A stretch of 35,897 bases of DNA from an uncultured Spirochaetaceae bacterium (GTDB lineage: Bacteria > Spirochaetota > Spirochaetia > Treponematales > Treponemataceae). Of this stretch, positions 26,115 to 34,445 are shown one piece after another. The stretch lies in contig CACXCG010000057.1 in NCBI GenBank assembly GCA_902766125.1, forward strand, positions 1-35,897. Direction: 5' to 3'. Under the pieces are notes generated by a model. The model was given only the letters and a program-made list of their open reading frames with translations, had not been told where the DNA came from and ran no database searches. Position 1 is the stretch's first letter. Each line of letters opens with the position of its first letter. A program made the translations under genes and the position numbers.

Positions 26115-26141
26115 CCCGTAAATCAATACGAAATTTGCGGG
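26115..26141 (+). terminator. Hairpin after secY without U-tract
   Basis: CCCGTAAAT at 26115-26123 pairs with ATTTGCGGG at 26133-26141 over 9 bp, with one G-U pair. It is followed by TAGGGACTAG and not by a T run, so it may stabilise the 3' end or cause partial termination before the next promoter. Confidence 0.4.
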
Positions 26142-26169
26142 TAGGGACTAGATTAACAGATGTGATTTA

Positions 26170-26178
26170 TGGTATACT
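26170..26178 (+). promoter_or_regulatory. Candidate extended -10 promoter for rpmJ-rpsM-rpsK-rpoA
   Basis: TGG followed by TATACT (26173-26178) forms an extended -10 element. A weak -35 may be TAGATT at 26149-26154 (18-base spacing). Transcription would begin near 26185, at the foot of the folded rpmJ leader. This would allow the alpha operon to be driven apart from the spc operon. Untested. Confidence 0.45.
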
Positions 26179-26183
26179 GTTGC

Positions 26184-26289
26184 ACCGTTCCATGAGTGGG
26201 ACGGTCGTTGGGTTGTAGTTCATGGCGAACCGTTTCGCTTCGAACTGCCATGATTCAACGAAACAAGCACCATAAGCAAGGGGACTTTT
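26184..26289 (+). promoter_or_regulatory. Folded leader before rpmJ
   Basis: CCGTTCCA pairs with TGGGACGG around a TGAG loop (26186-26205). CGTTG (26206-26210) and TCATGGC (26220-26226) can pair with downstream CAACG and GCCATGA to form a longer interrupted helix. The rpmJ ribosome binding site AAGGGGA lies just after it. S4 controls the alpha operon in E. coli through a pseudoknotted leader before rpsM; rpsD is not in this window, so the ligand here is unknown. Confidence 0.4.
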
Positions 26290-26403
26290 ATGAAAGTACG
26301 AACAAGCGTAAAGCCCATCTGCAGCAAATGCAAGGTAATCAAGAGAAACGGCGTAGTCCGCATCATCTGTGAAAATCCTAAGCACAAGCAGAGACAGGGT
26401 TAA
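26290..26403 (+). CDS. rpmJ: 50S ribosomal protein L36 (zinc form)
   Basis: The product is 37 residues, too short for many ORF filters. It reads [20 protein letters not shown] and ends [10 protein letters not shown]. Cys11, Cys14, Cys27 and His32 form the expected zinc site of the C+ form. L36 is the smallest 50S protein, placed near the peptidyl transferase region. AAGGGGA precedes the ATG at 26290. The TAA at 26401 is followed by AAGGAG of rpsM. Confidence 0.96.
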   Translation: MKVRTSVKPICSKCKVIKRNGVVRIICENPKHKQRQG

Positions 26404-26412
26404 GGAGACAAG

Positions 26413-26781
26413 ATGGCACGTATTGCAGGAGTTGACCTCCCGAACAAACATGTAAATATAGCTCTGACTTATATTTACGGTATTGGTCGTTCAGCTGCTA
26501 ATCATCTGTGTGAGATTACTCAGATTAATCCCAACACGATGATGAATGATTTGTCTGAGGACGATCTGGCAAAGTTGCGCAAAGCAATCGATGACAACTA
26601 CAAGACTGAAGGACGACTTCGCTCGGAAATCGGTCTTAACATCAAACGTCTCATTGACATTGGAAGTTATCGTGGCCTGCGTCACCGCAAGGGTCTGCCT
26701 GTGCGTGGTCAGCGTACCCGCACCAATTCTCGTACTCGCAAGGGTAAGAAGAAGACCGTTGCCAACAAGAAGAAGGCGTAA
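26413..26781 (+). CDS. rpsM: 30S ribosomal protein S13
   Basis: The product is 122 residues, typical of S13, which bridges to the 50S and touches P-site tRNA with its basic tail. It begins [20 protein letters not shown] and has [14 protein letters not shown], then [20 protein letters not shown] and [17 protein letters not shown] at the end. TAAGGAGA precedes the ATG. Confidence 0.97.
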   Translation: MARIAGVDLPNKHVNIALTYIYGIGRSAANHLCEITQINPNTMMNDLSEDDLAKLRKAIDDNYKTEGRLRSEIGLNIKRLIDIGSYRGLRHRKGLPVRGQRTRTNSRTRKGKKKTVANKKKA

Positions 26782-26793
26782 CGGAGGATAGGA

Positions 26794-27180
26794 ATGGCGA
26801 CCGCTAAAAAGACAAAGAGAAAAGAGAAAAAGAGTGTATATGAAGGAAACGTCTACATTCAGGCTACCTTCAACAACACTATTGTTACAATCACCGACCT
26901 GAAGGGCAACGCAATCAGCTGGGCTTCTTCTGGTGGACTGGGATTCCGCGGAGCAAAAAAATCAACTCCGTTTGCCGCACAGACAGTTGCAGAATCAGCT
27001 GTTCAGAAGGCAGCGAGCTACGGCTTGCGTGAAGTGCATGTATTCGTAAAGGGACCTGGAATTGGTCGTGAAAACGCTATCCGTGTTCTTGGTTCTCTGG
27101 GACTCAAAGTTAAATCAATTTCTGATGTAACTCCGATCCCTCACAATGGATGCCGCCCGCGCAAGACGCGCCGTATGTAG
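26794..27180 (+). CDS. rpsK: 30S ribosomal protein S11
   Basis: The product is 128 residues. S11 lies on the platform by the E site. Signatures are [20 protein letters not shown], then [20 protein letters not shown] and the C-terminal [15 protein letters not shown]. The ATG at 26794 follows CGGAGGATAGG. A tetraloop hairpin follows the stop before rpoA. Confidence 0.97.
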   Translation: MATAKKTKRKEKKSVYEGNVYIQATFNNTIVTITDLKGNAISWASSGGLGFRGAKKSTPFAAQTVAESAVQKAASYGLREVHVFVKGPGIGRENAIRVLGSLGLKVKSISDVTPIPHNGCRPRKTRRM

Positions 27181-27182
27181 TT

Positions 27183-27204
27183 GAAATGTCCGAAAGGGCA
27201 TTTC
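27183..27204 (+). terminator. GAAA-tetraloop hairpin between rpsK and rpoA
   Basis: GAAATGTCC at 27183-27191 pairs with GGGCATTTC at 27196-27204 over 9 bp (one G-U pair) around a GAAA tetraloop. No T run follows, so this is more likely a message-stabilising or processing element that adjusts rpoA output than a terminator. Confidence 0.45.
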
Positions 27205-27238
27205 TATCGTGCAAATTAATTAAACAAAAGGAGTTCCG

Positions 27239-28285
27239 ATGGCTCGCAAAAATCTGCTGAAAGGTTTTAAGAAGCCCAAAGGCATTACATTTGAGCATCT
27301 CGAAACGAATCCGAACTACGGAAAGTTTACTGCTTATCCATTTGAACCGGGATTCGGCACCACAGTTGGCAACACTTTACGCCGCGTTCTGCTGTCTTCT
27401 ATTCAGGGCTATGCTGTTTCTTCTGTACGGATTACGTCGTATGATGCAGAAGGCGTTCCTCACATTATTTCCAGTGAATTTGATCCTATTCCCAATGTAA
27501 GCGAAGATACACTGGAAGTGCTGAACAGCTTGAAACAAATCCGTTTGCGCTTGCCTCGTGACGTTGAGCAGGACACTATCCTCTTTGAATTCAAAGGACC
27601 CGGCACTGTTAAGAGTGACGACTTTGAAAAAGCAGGTCAGCTTGAGATTCTGACAAAAGGTCAGGAAATCTTTACCATGATGAATGGTGCTCACATTGAG
27701 CTTGAGATTCAGGTTGATCTGGGTAGAGGTTATGTTCCGGCTGAAGTGAACGAGCATTACATCGATGTTGTGGGAACAATTCCGATGGACTGTATCTTCT
27801 CTCCCGTGCAGAAGGTTAAATATGCTATTGAACCCTGCCGCGTGGGACAGCGTAACGACTACGACAAACTCATTCTTGAGGTATGGACTGACGGAACCAT
27901 TCAGCCCGATGACGCACTTGCAGAAGCTGCAAAAATTGCAAAGGACTACTTTGCTATCTTTGTTAACTTCAACGAGAGCGACTATGCCTCTGGTGAAGAG
28001 CTGGACGAAGGCGATGAAGTTGTGCGCAAGCTGCTTAACACACCCGTTGAAGAGCTTGAACTGTCAGTGCGCTCATCAAACTGCCTTAAAAATGCCAACA
28101 TTCGCACTATCGGCGAATTAACTAAGAAAACGGAAGAAGACATCACCAAGACACGCAACTTTGGTAAAAAGAGCCTTGAAGAAATCAAGCAGAAGCTTGA
28201 GGAACATGGCTTGACCCTGGGTATGACCGATTACAGTCACCTTAAAGATGTCAGCTTGCGTACAGATAAGGATGATAACGAATGA
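27239..28285 (+). CDS. rpoA: DNA-directed RNA polymerase subunit alpha
   Basis: The product is 348 residues, slightly above the E. coli length. The N-terminal domain dimerises and starts polymerase assembly: [20 protein letters not shown] is the conserved contact region. The C-terminal domain, which binds UP elements and activators, is seen in [20 protein letters not shown] and [27 protein letters not shown] precedes the ATG at 27239. The stop TGA overlaps the rplQ ATG (ATGA). Confidence 0.98.
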   Translation: MARKNLLKGFKKPKGITFEHLETNPNYGKFTAYPFEPGFGTTVGNTLRRVLLSSIQGYAVSSVRITSYDAEGVPHIISSEFDPIPNVSEDTLEVLNSLKQIRLRLPRDVEQDTILFEFKGPGTVKSDDFEKAGQLEILTKGQEIFTMMNGAHIELEIQVDLGRGYVPAEVNEHYIDVVGTIPMDCIFSPVQKVKYAIEPCRVGQRNDYDKLILEVWTDGTIQPDDALAEAAKIAKDYFAIFVNFNESDYASGEELDEGDEVVRKLLNTPVEELELSVRSSNCLKNANIRTIGELTKKTEEDITKTRNFGKKSLEEIKQKLEEHGLTLGMTDYSHLKDVSLRTDKDDNE

Positions 28286-28725
28286 ACCACATGAATGGAT
28301 TTAATCCGCTTTCACGTACTTCTGCCCACCGTCGTGCAATGTCACGCAACATGGTAACATCTCTTTTCCGTTATGAAAGAGTGACTACCACAAAGGCAAA
28401 GGCACTTGAAGTTCGTAAGGCTGCGGAAAAACTTATTACCCGTGCAAAGGTTGACACCGTGCACAATCGCCGTGTCGCTGCAAAATTTATTGCAGACGAA
28501 AAAATCCTTAACAAACTCTTTACCGACATTGGTCCCCGCATGAAGGATCGCAATGGTGGTTATACAAGAGTGCTTAAGATGGGATTCCGCCAGGGAGACG
28601 CCGCAGAGGTTGTTATTCTTGAGCTGGTTGACTACAAACTTCCTGATTCAGAAGAACAGGATGACAAAGCTGCAAAGAAAGCAGCAAAGGCTGAAGCAAA
28701 AAAAGCTGATGCCAAAAAGGAGTAA
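28282..28725 (+). CDS. rplQ: 50S ribosomal protein L17
   Basis: The product is 147 residues. The core reads [40 protein letters not shown] and [19 protein letters not shown], normal for L17 near the tunnel exit. A tail of about 25 residues rich in Lys, Ala and Asp follows. The start at 28282 overlaps the rpoA stop; ATG at 28291 is possible but would cut the family N-terminus. Alternating Ala/Lys tails recur in the next gene. Confidence 0.95.
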   Translation: MNHMNGFNPLSRTSAHRRAMSRNMVTSLFRYERVTTTKAKALEVRKAAEKLITRAKVDTVHNRRVAAKFIADEKILNKLFTDIGPRMKDRNGGYTRVLKMGFRQGDAAEVVILELVDYKLPDSEEQDDKAAKKAAKAEAKKADAKKE

Positions 28726-28728
28726 GCC

Positions 28729-28980
28729 ATGTCTAAAGCACATCGCGGAACTGGAATCCGCAAAGAACCCAACCACGGTCGCGGAACATGCGCCATCTGC
28801 GGTTCTCAGCAGATAAAGACTCTTTACGAGCAGGAAGTTGAAGGTAAGAAGGTTAAGATTTGCAAATTCTGTAAAGCTAACCTGAAGAACAAGGCTCGTG
28901 CAGAAGCTAAGATTGCAAAGGCAGCTGCTCCTAAGGCAGAAGCTGCACCTGCAGAAGAAGCTCCTGCTCAAGCAGAGTAA
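28729..28980 (+). CDS. Small zinc-ribbon protein of unknown function
   Basis: The product is 83 residues. The first half is basic (MSKAHRGTGIRKEPNHGRGT) and carries CAICGS and CKFCKA, two CxxC pairs 27-30 residues apart that probably bind zinc. The second half is an Ala/Glu/Pro-rich tail (AAAPKAEAAPAEEAPAQAE) with no expected fold. It lies three bases after rplQ, with AAGGAG at 28718-28723 as ribosome binding site, and directly before a terminator, so it is the last gene of the ribosomal operon. Position and basic zinc ribbon suggest a ribosome- or RNA polymerase-associated role, but I do not recognise the family. Confidence 0.85.
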   Translation: MSKAHRGTGIRKEPNHGRGTCAICGSQQIKTLYEQEVEGKKVKICKFCKANLKNKARAEAKIAKAAAPKAEAAPAEEAPAQAE

Positions 28981-28998
28981 CGGCTAACCCCGACTTTC

Positions 28999-29030
28999 AG
29001 CCACCTTCCACGTGAGGGTGGCTTATTTTT
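28999..29030 (+). terminator. Intrinsic terminator ending the ribosomal operon
   Basis: AGCCACC at 28999-29005 pairs with GGTGGCT at 29017-29023, followed by TATTTTT. It lies 18 bases after the zinc-ribbon gene and 33 bases before livJ. I see no convincing promoter in the short gap before livJ, so some read-through into livJ may occur. Confidence 0.85.
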
Positions 29031-29063
29031 AAAATGCAGTGTAAATTCAAGAGGAGGATTAAA

Positions 29064-30215
29064 ATGAAAAAATCACTGACTGTAGTGCTTGCCCTGAGTG
29101 CAGCCCTTGCACTGTCTGTAACCGGTTGTTCAAAATCAGACAGCAATTCAATTACCGTTGGCGGTGTTGCTCCGCTTTCTGGTGGTGTAGCAGTTTATGG
29201 CGTTGAATGCAAAAAAGGTATCGATCTTGCTGTAGAAGAAATCAACGCTGCTGGTGGAATTAACGGTAAGAACATTGTATTCGTATGCGAAGACGATGAA
29301 GGTGATCCCGCAAAATCTGTTAACGCTTACACAAAACTGACAACTTCTAACGGCGTTAAATACATCATCGGTTCACTGACTTCTGGTGCAACTATTGCTA
29401 TTACTTCTCTGGCTCAGGCTGACGGTGTTGTTCAGATTGCTCCTGCCGCAACTGCTGTTGCAGTAACCGAAGCCGGTAACTACATTTTCCGCGCATGCTA
29501 TACTGACCCGTTCCAGGGAAAAGTTGGTGGAAAATTTGCTGCCGCTAACCTGGGTGCAAAGAAAGCTGCTATTCTGTATGACATTGGAAACGACTATTCT
29601 GTAGGTCTTAAAGAAAACTTTGTTGCAGAATTTACTGCTAACGGTGGTGCAGTTGTTGCTGCTGAATCATATAACACTGGCGACAAAGATTTCAACGCTC
29701 AGCTTACAAAAATCAAGACTGCTGCTCCCGATGTTGTATATCTTCCTGATTACTACGGAACTGTTGCTCTTATTGCAAAACAGCTGCGTGCTCAGGGAAT
29801 CACTGTTCCTATCGTTGGTGCAGACGGATGGGATGGTTTAAGCGACAAGAATGCTGATGACAGCGTTATGCCCGGATACTATTCTAACCACTATGCAACT
29901 GACAGCGACAGTGCAAAAGTTCAGCAGTTTGTTTCTAACTTCAAGTCAAAGTATGGCGAAAACCCCAACGCATTTGCTGCTCTGGGTTACGACAGTATGT
30001 ACATGCTGCGCGATGCAATCGTAAAGGCTGGTTCAGAAGAAGCTGCTGATGTTCGTGCTGCTCTTGAAGCAACCGACGGTGACTATGTAACCGGACATCT
30101 TACCTTTGATGCAAACCATAACCCCATTAAATCTGCAGTTATGCTGCGCATCCAGAAAGATGCAAACGGTGCTCTTGCTACCGCTTACGAAGCAACTGTT
30201 GATATCAGCAAATAA
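29064..30215 (+). CDS. livJ: Branched-chain amino acid-type ABC substrate-binding lipoprotein
   Basis: The product is 383 residues, a class I periplasmic binding protein of the Leu/Ile/Val type. A lipoprotein signal peptide (MKKSLTVVLALSAALALSVT, then Gly-Cys22) anchors it to a membrane. The mature domain starts SITVGGVAPLSGGVAVYGVE and has the family's GCKKG-like helix (CKKGIDLAVEEINAAGG) and SLTSGATIAI ligand loop. I chose ATG at 29064 because GAGGAGG at 29051-29057 precedes it and it gives the signal peptide; a longer reading from 29034 adds ten residues without support. A strong terminator follows, expected to raise livJ message over livHMGF. The actual ligand could be an amino acid, amide or similar compound. 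Confidence 0.92.
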   Translation: MKKSLTVVLALSAALALSVTGCSKSDSNSITVGGVAPLSGGVAVYGVECKKGIDLAVEEINAAGGINGKNIVFVCEDDEGDPAKSVNAYTKLTTSNGVKYIIGSLTSGATIAITSLAQADGVVQIAPAATAVAVTEAGNYIFRACYTDPFQGKVGGKFAAANLGAKKAAILYDIGNDYSVGLKENFVAEFTANGGAVVAAESYNTGDKDFNAQLTKIKTAAPDVVYLPDYYGTVALIAKQLRAQGITVPIVGADGWDGLSDKNADDSVMPGYYSNHYATDSDSAKVQQFVSNFKSKYGENPNAFAALGYDSMYMLRDAIVKAGSEEAADVRAALEATDGDYVTGHLTFDANHNPIKSAVMLRIQKDANGALATAYEATVDISK

Positions 30216-30240
30216 GTTATAAATAAAACTTAGTGCGTGA

Positions 30241-30276
30241 AAGCCATCTGTCGCATTTGCAACAGATGGCTTTTTT
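30241..30276 (+). terminator. Terminator after livJ
   Basis: AAGCCATCTGT at 30241-30251 pairs perfectly over 11 bp with ACAGATGGCTT at 30262-30272, followed by T residues to 30276. This is a strong Rho-independent terminator. Its loop and right arm contain the -35 box and spacer of the next promoter. Confidence 0.9.
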
Positions 30277-30285
30277 GTGTATAAT
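30257..30285 (+). promoter_or_regulatory. Candidate livHMGF promoter inside the livJ terminator
   Basis: TTGCAA at 30257-30262 and a perfect TATAAT at 30280-30285 are separated by 17 bases. The -35 box spans the terminator loop and the first bases of its right arm. Transcription would start near 30291, giving a leader of about 20 bases before livH. It matches the box and spacing of the distal tuf promoter. Confidence 0.65.
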
Positions 30286-30310
30286 AAGAAAAAATGTTTT
30301 GGAGGATATG

Positions 30311-31228
30311 GTGGATACTTTTTTAAAGCAGCTGGTTAACGGCTTGTCACTTGGCAGTATCTACGCATTGATTGCGCTGGGCTATACCATGGTGTATGGC
30401 ATTGTCAAACTTATCAACTTTGCGCATGGCGATGTTATGATGGTTGGCGCGTATGCAGGATACTTTGTGCTTGTTGCAATGGGACCGCAGGTTACTCCGC
30501 TTAGCCTTACGCTTGCATTTGTTGTTGCAATGGTTGCCTGTGCACTGCTCAGTCTTTTGATTGAACGCTGTGCGTATCGTCCGCTCAGATCTGCACCTCG
30601 TCTTAATTCACTTATTACCGCAATTGCCGTAGAATTAATTTTGCAGAACTTAATGCGCGTACTTCCTTTTGTAGGTCCGGATCCGCGTCAGTTCCCCACA
30701 ATGCCGACAAAAGTTCATGTCTGGTCAACCGCAGCCTATCCCGACGGACTGTTCTCTATTTCAAACATTCAGATTTTAGTTATCGTGCTGTCAGTAGTAC
30801 TCATGATATTCCTTAACATTCTGATTAACTACACCAAAACCGGTAAGGCTATGCGTGCCGTAAGTTACGACATGGGAGCTGCAAGCCTTATGGGTGTCAG
30901 TGTCAATAAAACAATTGCCATTACTTTTGTTATTGGTTCTGTGCTTGCGGGTGCCGGTGGCGTTTTGTATGCCAGTGCCTATCCGCAGATTGATCCTACC
31001 ATGGGATACATTCCCGGACTGAAAGCATTTGTTGCTGCTGTTCTTGGAGGAATCGGTTCTGTGCCGGGTGCAATGGTCGGCGGAATTATTCTTGGTATTG
31101 CAGAGACAATGACAAAAGCGTATGTGTCTTCTCAGTATGCGGATGCAATTTCGTACTGTATCCTCATAGTCATTCTGCTTGTTAAGCCGGCAGGTCTGCT
31201 TGGCAAAAAACAGGTTGTTAAGGTGTAA
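30311..31228 (+). CDS. livH: Branched-chain amino acid-type ABC permease, LivH family
   Basis: The product is 305 residues if translation starts at GTG 30311. It is a polytopic inner-membrane permease that pairs with LivM. The hallmark NGLSLGSIYALIALGYTMVY appears at the start, followed by GIVKLINFAHGDVMMVGAYA. The C-terminal half contains the GxxxG-rich segment KAFVAAVLGGIGSVPGAMVG. GTG at 30311 sits about five bases from GGAGG at 30301-30305 and gives the family N-terminus MDTF; ATG at 30308 is too close to that site. Longer upstream readings run through the terminator. Confidence 0.92.
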   Translation: MDTFLKQLVNGLSLGSIYALIALGYTMVYGIVKLINFAHGDVMMVGAYAGYFVLVAMGPQVTPLSLTLAFVVAMVACALLSLLIERCAYRPLRSAPRLNSLITAIAVELILQNLMRVLPFVGPDPRQFPTMPTKVHVWSTAAYPDGLFSISNIQILVIVLSVVLMIFLNILINYTKTGKAMRAVSYDMGAASLMGVSVNKTIAITFVIGSVLAGAGGVLYASAYPQIDPTMGYIPGLKAFVAAVLGGIGSVPGAMVGGIILGIAETMTKAYVSSQYADAISYCILIVILLVKPAGLLGKKQVVKV

Positions 31229-31238
31229 GGAGAAGAAG

Positions 31239-32252
31239 ATGCAGAATAAAGTTTTACGTAATATGCTGATTCCCGGTGTAGTTGCACTTCTGTGTGTGCT
31301 TCTTCCCTTTATTCTTATTGAATGTAAAGTCATCAAGCCGTATGTCGCACAGATTCTTACGCTGGGTGCAGTCAATGCAATCATGGCAATTTCTGTCAAC
31401 GTTGTGTGCGGTGTTACCGGTCAACTTTCACTTGGTCAGGCAGGTTTCCAGGCACTCGGTGCATATTCAGTGGTGCTGCTTACTTCCAGCTGTCATGTGC
31501 CGCTTCCGGTAAGCATTGTGCTTGCAGGCTGTGTTGCAGCGCTGTTTGGTTTTTTAATCGGATTTCCGACGCTCAAACTGGAAGGTGACTATCTTGCAAT
31601 CGTAACGCTTGCCTTTGGGGAAATTATCCGTGTTATTCTGGTTAACTTAAAATCAGTTACCGGTGGTCCTAACGGTATGCGCTTTATTACATTCAAAAAT
31701 TCTGTGCCCGCTGGACATGGAACTGCAGTTGCATATCTTACCATTGTGGGAACCCTTGTGATTATCATTGTGCTGTTCCAGAACTTTTTGCGTTCAACCT
31801 ACGGTCGTGCAATTTTAGCAGTACGTGAAGATCCGGTGGCTGCAAACAGTAACGGCATTTTTGTGTTCCGTAACAAGATGGTCGGATTTGTTATTGCATC
31901 GTTTATTGCAGGAATCGGCGGTGCGCTGTATGCTCCGTTAATCGGATTTATTCAGCCTAAGATTTTTGATTTTAACGCTTCTATAAACGATTTGATTTAT
32001 GTTGTGCTTGGCGGTATGGGAAGTATGACAGGTTCTGTACTTGCTGCATTTGTACTTACCGGACTTCAGGAAGGTTTGCGCTTCTTAAAAGATTATCGTC
32101 TTCTGATTTATCCGGTAATTCTGATTGTCATGATGCTGTTCAGACCGCAGGGACTTCTGGGTACCCGCGAAATCAGTTTTGTAAAAATCTGGGATTCAAT
32201 TCCTGTCGTATGGAAAAAACTGTTTGCTAAAAAAACACAGGAGGTGCAGTAA
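31239..32252 (+). CDS. livM: Branched-chain amino acid-type ABC permease, LivM family
   Basis: The product is 337 residues, the second permease of the importer. It contains the family segment VNVVCGVTGQLSLGQAGFQA near residue 55 and GDYLAIVTLAFGEIIRVILV, then TGGPNGM and VREDPVAANSNGI in the cytoplasmic EAA-like loop region. I count about eight to ten hydrophobic spans. The ATG at 31239 follows AAGGAG at 31227-31232, the end of livH. Its stop overlaps the livG ATG (TAATG). Confidence 0.93.
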   Translation: MQNKVLRNMLIPGVVALLCVLLPFILIECKVIKPYVAQILTLGAVNAIMAISVNVVCGVTGQLSLGQAGFQALGAYSVVLLTSSCHVPLPVSIVLAGCVAALFGFLIGFPTLKLEGDYLAIVTLAFGEIIRVILVNLKSVTGGPNGMRFITFKNSVPAGHGTAVAYLTIVGTLVIIIVLFQNFLRSTYGRAILAVREDPVAANSNGIFVFRNKMVGFVIASFIAGIGGALYAPLIGFIQPKIFDFNASINDLIYVVLGGMGSMTGSVLAAFVLTGLQEGLRFLKDYRLLIYPVILIVMMLFRPQGLLGTREISFVKIWDSIPVVWKKLFAKKTQEVQ

Positions 32253-33076
32253 TGAATCAGACTTCAGATCGCGAATTGCTGCTTCGTGCAAAAGACATCT
32301 CTATTGTGTTTGGCGGTCTTCGTGCCGTAAGCGACTTCAGCTTAGACCTGTACAACGGAGAACTGGTGGGACTGATTGGTCCTAACGGTGCAGGAAAGAC
32401 AACGGTATTCAATATGTTTTCCGGTGTGTATAAACCCACTTCGGGAACCATTACCTTTGTAGGTCGTGACGGTACGCTTGATGTAATCAACAAAAAATCA
32501 CCTGCTCAGCTTAACCGCATCGGTATTGCGCGAACTTTCCAGAATATCCGTCTGTTTGAAAATCTGAGTGTTGCAGACAATGTGAAAATTGCACTGCATC
32601 AGACGCGCATGGTAAATCCGTTTGACGTTCTGTTCCGTACGCCGCGGTTCAGACGCGACGAAGAAATGATGCAGAGTAAAGTTGAACGCCTTTTGGATTT
32701 GTTTGGCATAGCAGATAAAAAAGATGACCTTGCAAAAAATCTTCCATATGGAGAACAGCGTAAACTGGAAATTGCACGCGCACTTGCAAGTAATCCAAAA
32801 CTTCTCTTGCTTGACGAACCTGCTGCCGGTATGAACGGTCAGGAAACCGAAGAACTTATGCAGCTGATTACGTTTATCCGTAAAGAATTTAATCTTACGG
32901 TTTTACTTATTGAGCATGATATGAAACTGGTTATGGGAATCTGCGAACGGCTTATGGTGTTAAGCTATGGACGCATTATTGCAAGCGGAACTCCTTCTCA
33001 AATTCAAAACGATCCTGCAGTTATTAAAGCATATCTGGGTTCTGATTTTGAAGTTGCCAAAGGAGGCGACCAATGA
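32252..33076 (+). CDS. livG: ABC transporter ATP-binding protein, LivG family
   Basis: The product is 274 residues. The Walker A motif GPNGAGKT is at residues 43-50, the signature is LPYGEQRKLEIARAL, Walker B is LLLLDEPAAGM and the switch histidine lies in LLIEHDMKLV. The signature starts PYGEQ, as usual for LivG rather than SGGEQ. It energises the LivHM permease together with LivF. It overlaps livM upstream and livF downstream (ATGA). Confidence 0.95.
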   Translation: MNQTSDRELLLRAKDISIVFGGLRAVSDFSLDLYNGELVGLIGPNGAGKTTVFNMFSGVYKPTSGTITFVGRDGTLDVINKKSPAQLNRIGIARTFQNIRLFENLSVADNVKIALHQTRMVNPFDVLFRTPRFRRDEEMMQSKVERLLDLFGIADKKDDLAKNLPYGEQRKLEIARALASNPKLLLLDEPAAGMNGQETEELMQLITFIRKEFNLTVLLIEHDMKLVMGICERLMVLSYGRIIASGTPSQIQNDPAVIKAYLGSDFEVAKGGDQ

Positions 33077-33783
33077 GCATGCTTGAAGTAAAAGATCTGG
33101 TTGTGTCTTACGGTGCAATCAAAGCACTGCATGGAATTTCGTTTACCGTTCAGCAGGGCGAAGTTATTTCTTTAATCGGTTCAAACGGTGCCGGTAAAAC
33201 AACAACGCTTCATTCAATCAGCAATCTGATAAAAAAAGAAAGCGGTACCATCTGTTTTGAAGGAGAAGATATTACCGATCTTGCTGCAGATAAAATTGTA
33301 CGCCGCGGTCTGGTACAGGTTCCTGAAGGAAGACGTGTGTTTGCAAACCTTACCGTAAAAGAAAATCTTGAAATGGGTGCATATATCCGTTCAGATAAAG
33401 CAGGCATTAAACAGGATATGGAACAGGTGTTTGCTTTGTTTCCTCGTCTTAAGGAACGCGTGCGTCAAAGTGCAGGAACGTTAAGCGGCGGTGAACAGCA
33501 GATGCTTGCAATGGGACGAAGTCTTATGACTAAGCCCAAACTGCTTTTGCTTGATGAGCCCAGTATGGGACTTGCTCCGATTCTTGTGGATGAAATTTTC
33601 AGTATCATTAAAAAGATTTCTGCCGCAGGAACCACAATTCTTCTGGTAGAACAGAATGCGTATAAAGCGCTTTCTATTGCAAACAGAGCATATATTCTTG
33701 AAACGGGTTCTGTCATAAAGAGCGGTAACGCTTCAGACTTAATTCGTGACGATGCAGTAAAATCCGCATATCTGGGCGGTTAG
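33073..33783 (+). CDS. livF: ABC transporter ATP-binding protein, LivF family
   Basis: The product is 236 residues, the shorter ATPase of the pair. Walker A GSNGAGKT is at residues 36-43, with the LivF-typical Q-loop text RGLVQVPEGRRVFANLTVKE, signature LSGGEQQMLAMGRSLM, Walker B LLLLDEPSMGLAP and switch region ILLVEQNAYKAL. ATG at 33073 overlaps the livG stop, with AGGAGG at 33061-33066. It is followed by the CBS-domain gene after 16 bases. Confidence 0.95.
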   Translation: MSMLEVKDLVVSYGAIKALHGISFTVQQGEVISLIGSNGAGKTTTLHSISNLIKKESGTICFEGEDITDLAADKIVRRGLVQVPEGRRVFANLTVKENLEMGAYIRSDKAGIKQDMEQVFALFPRLKERVRQSAGTLSGGEQQMLAMGRSLMTKPKLLLLDEPSMGLAPILVDEIFSIIKKISAAGTTILLVEQNAYKALSIANRAYILETGSVIKSGNASDLIRDDAVKSAYLGG

Positions 33784-33799
33784 TTAAGGAGGAGAACTT

Positions 33800-34444
33800 A
33801 TGTTAGTAAAAGATGTTATGACACGAAATCCGGTAACTGTTACTCCGGAAACAACTGTTACAGAAGCAAAGAATTTAATGACCCGCAGCAAGGTTGGAAA
33901 ACTTCCTGTTGTGGATAAGAACGGAACGCTTGTCGGCATTATAACTGGAAACGATCTGGTGAAGGCTACTCCCAGCGATGCAACAACTCTTGATATGTTT
34001 GAATTAAGCTATCTGCTGAGCAAACTGACTGTAGAAAAAGTAATGCGCAAAGACGTTAAGGTTGTCGGCGAAAACGAAACAATCGAAGAAGCAGCATTGC
34101 TTATGGCTGATTACAGCATTTCAAGTCTTCCGGTAATTACCAATAATCTTGTTGTCGGAATTATTACAGAAGGTGATCTGTTCAAAGCATTTATTGATAT
34201 GTTTGGAACCCGTTATGCCGGTGTTCGTGCAACTTTTGTTATGGGTGACATTCCCGGTGCATTGAACCAGGTAACGCAGCGGCTTGCTCAGATTCAGTGC
34301 AACATTGTTTCGCTGGTAACTGCAGATCTTTTGAATTCAAACGAAAGAAAGGTAACGGTAAAAGTTACCGACATAACTCCAGAGCAGCTTGAAACCGTAA
34401 TCGCAGATTGTGGTGCAAAACTGCTTGATATCCGCACGGTGTAA
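33800..34444 (+). CDS. CBS-pair protein with C-terminal ACT-like region (AcuB-like)
   Basis: The product is 214 residues. Two CBS motifs are clear: residues 1-60 (MLVKDVMTRNPVTVTPETTV, ending VGIITGNDLVKAT) and about 75-135 (VMRKDVKVVGENETIEEAAL, ending VGIITEGDLFKAF). CBS pairs usually bind adenine nucleotides. The last 75 residues (GVRATFVMGDIPGALNQVTQ onward) look like an ACT-type small-molecule domain. The layout matches AcuB-like proteins. It is in the liv operon by spacing (AAGGAGGAG before the ATG), so it may gauge energy state or an amino acid and adjust transport or metabolism; this is inference. Confidence 0.85.
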   Translation: MLVKDVMTRNPVTVTPETTVTEAKNLMTRSKVGKLPVVDKNGTLVGIITGNDLVKATPSDATTLDMFELSYLLSKLTVEKVMRKDVKVVGENETIEEAALLMADYSISSLPVITNNLVVGIITEGDLFKAFIDMFGTRYAGVRATFVMGDIPGALNQVTQRLAQIQCNIVSLVTADLLNSNERKVTVKVTDITPEQLETVIADCGAKLLDIRTV

Positions 34445-34445
34445 C

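Noticed and set aside
26167..26451. Minus-strand open frame opposite rpmJ
   Set aside because: rpmJ with its zinc ligands is on the plus strand, and this frame shows no family features.
29034..29063. Ten-residue N-terminal extension of livJ
   Set aside because: It lies before the strong GAGGAGG site and would put a charged lead before an otherwise perfect lipoprotein signal peptide.
30791..31399. Long minus-strand open frame across livH and livM
   Set aside because: Both plus-strand proteins are clear permeases; the antisense frame is an artefact of their codon use.
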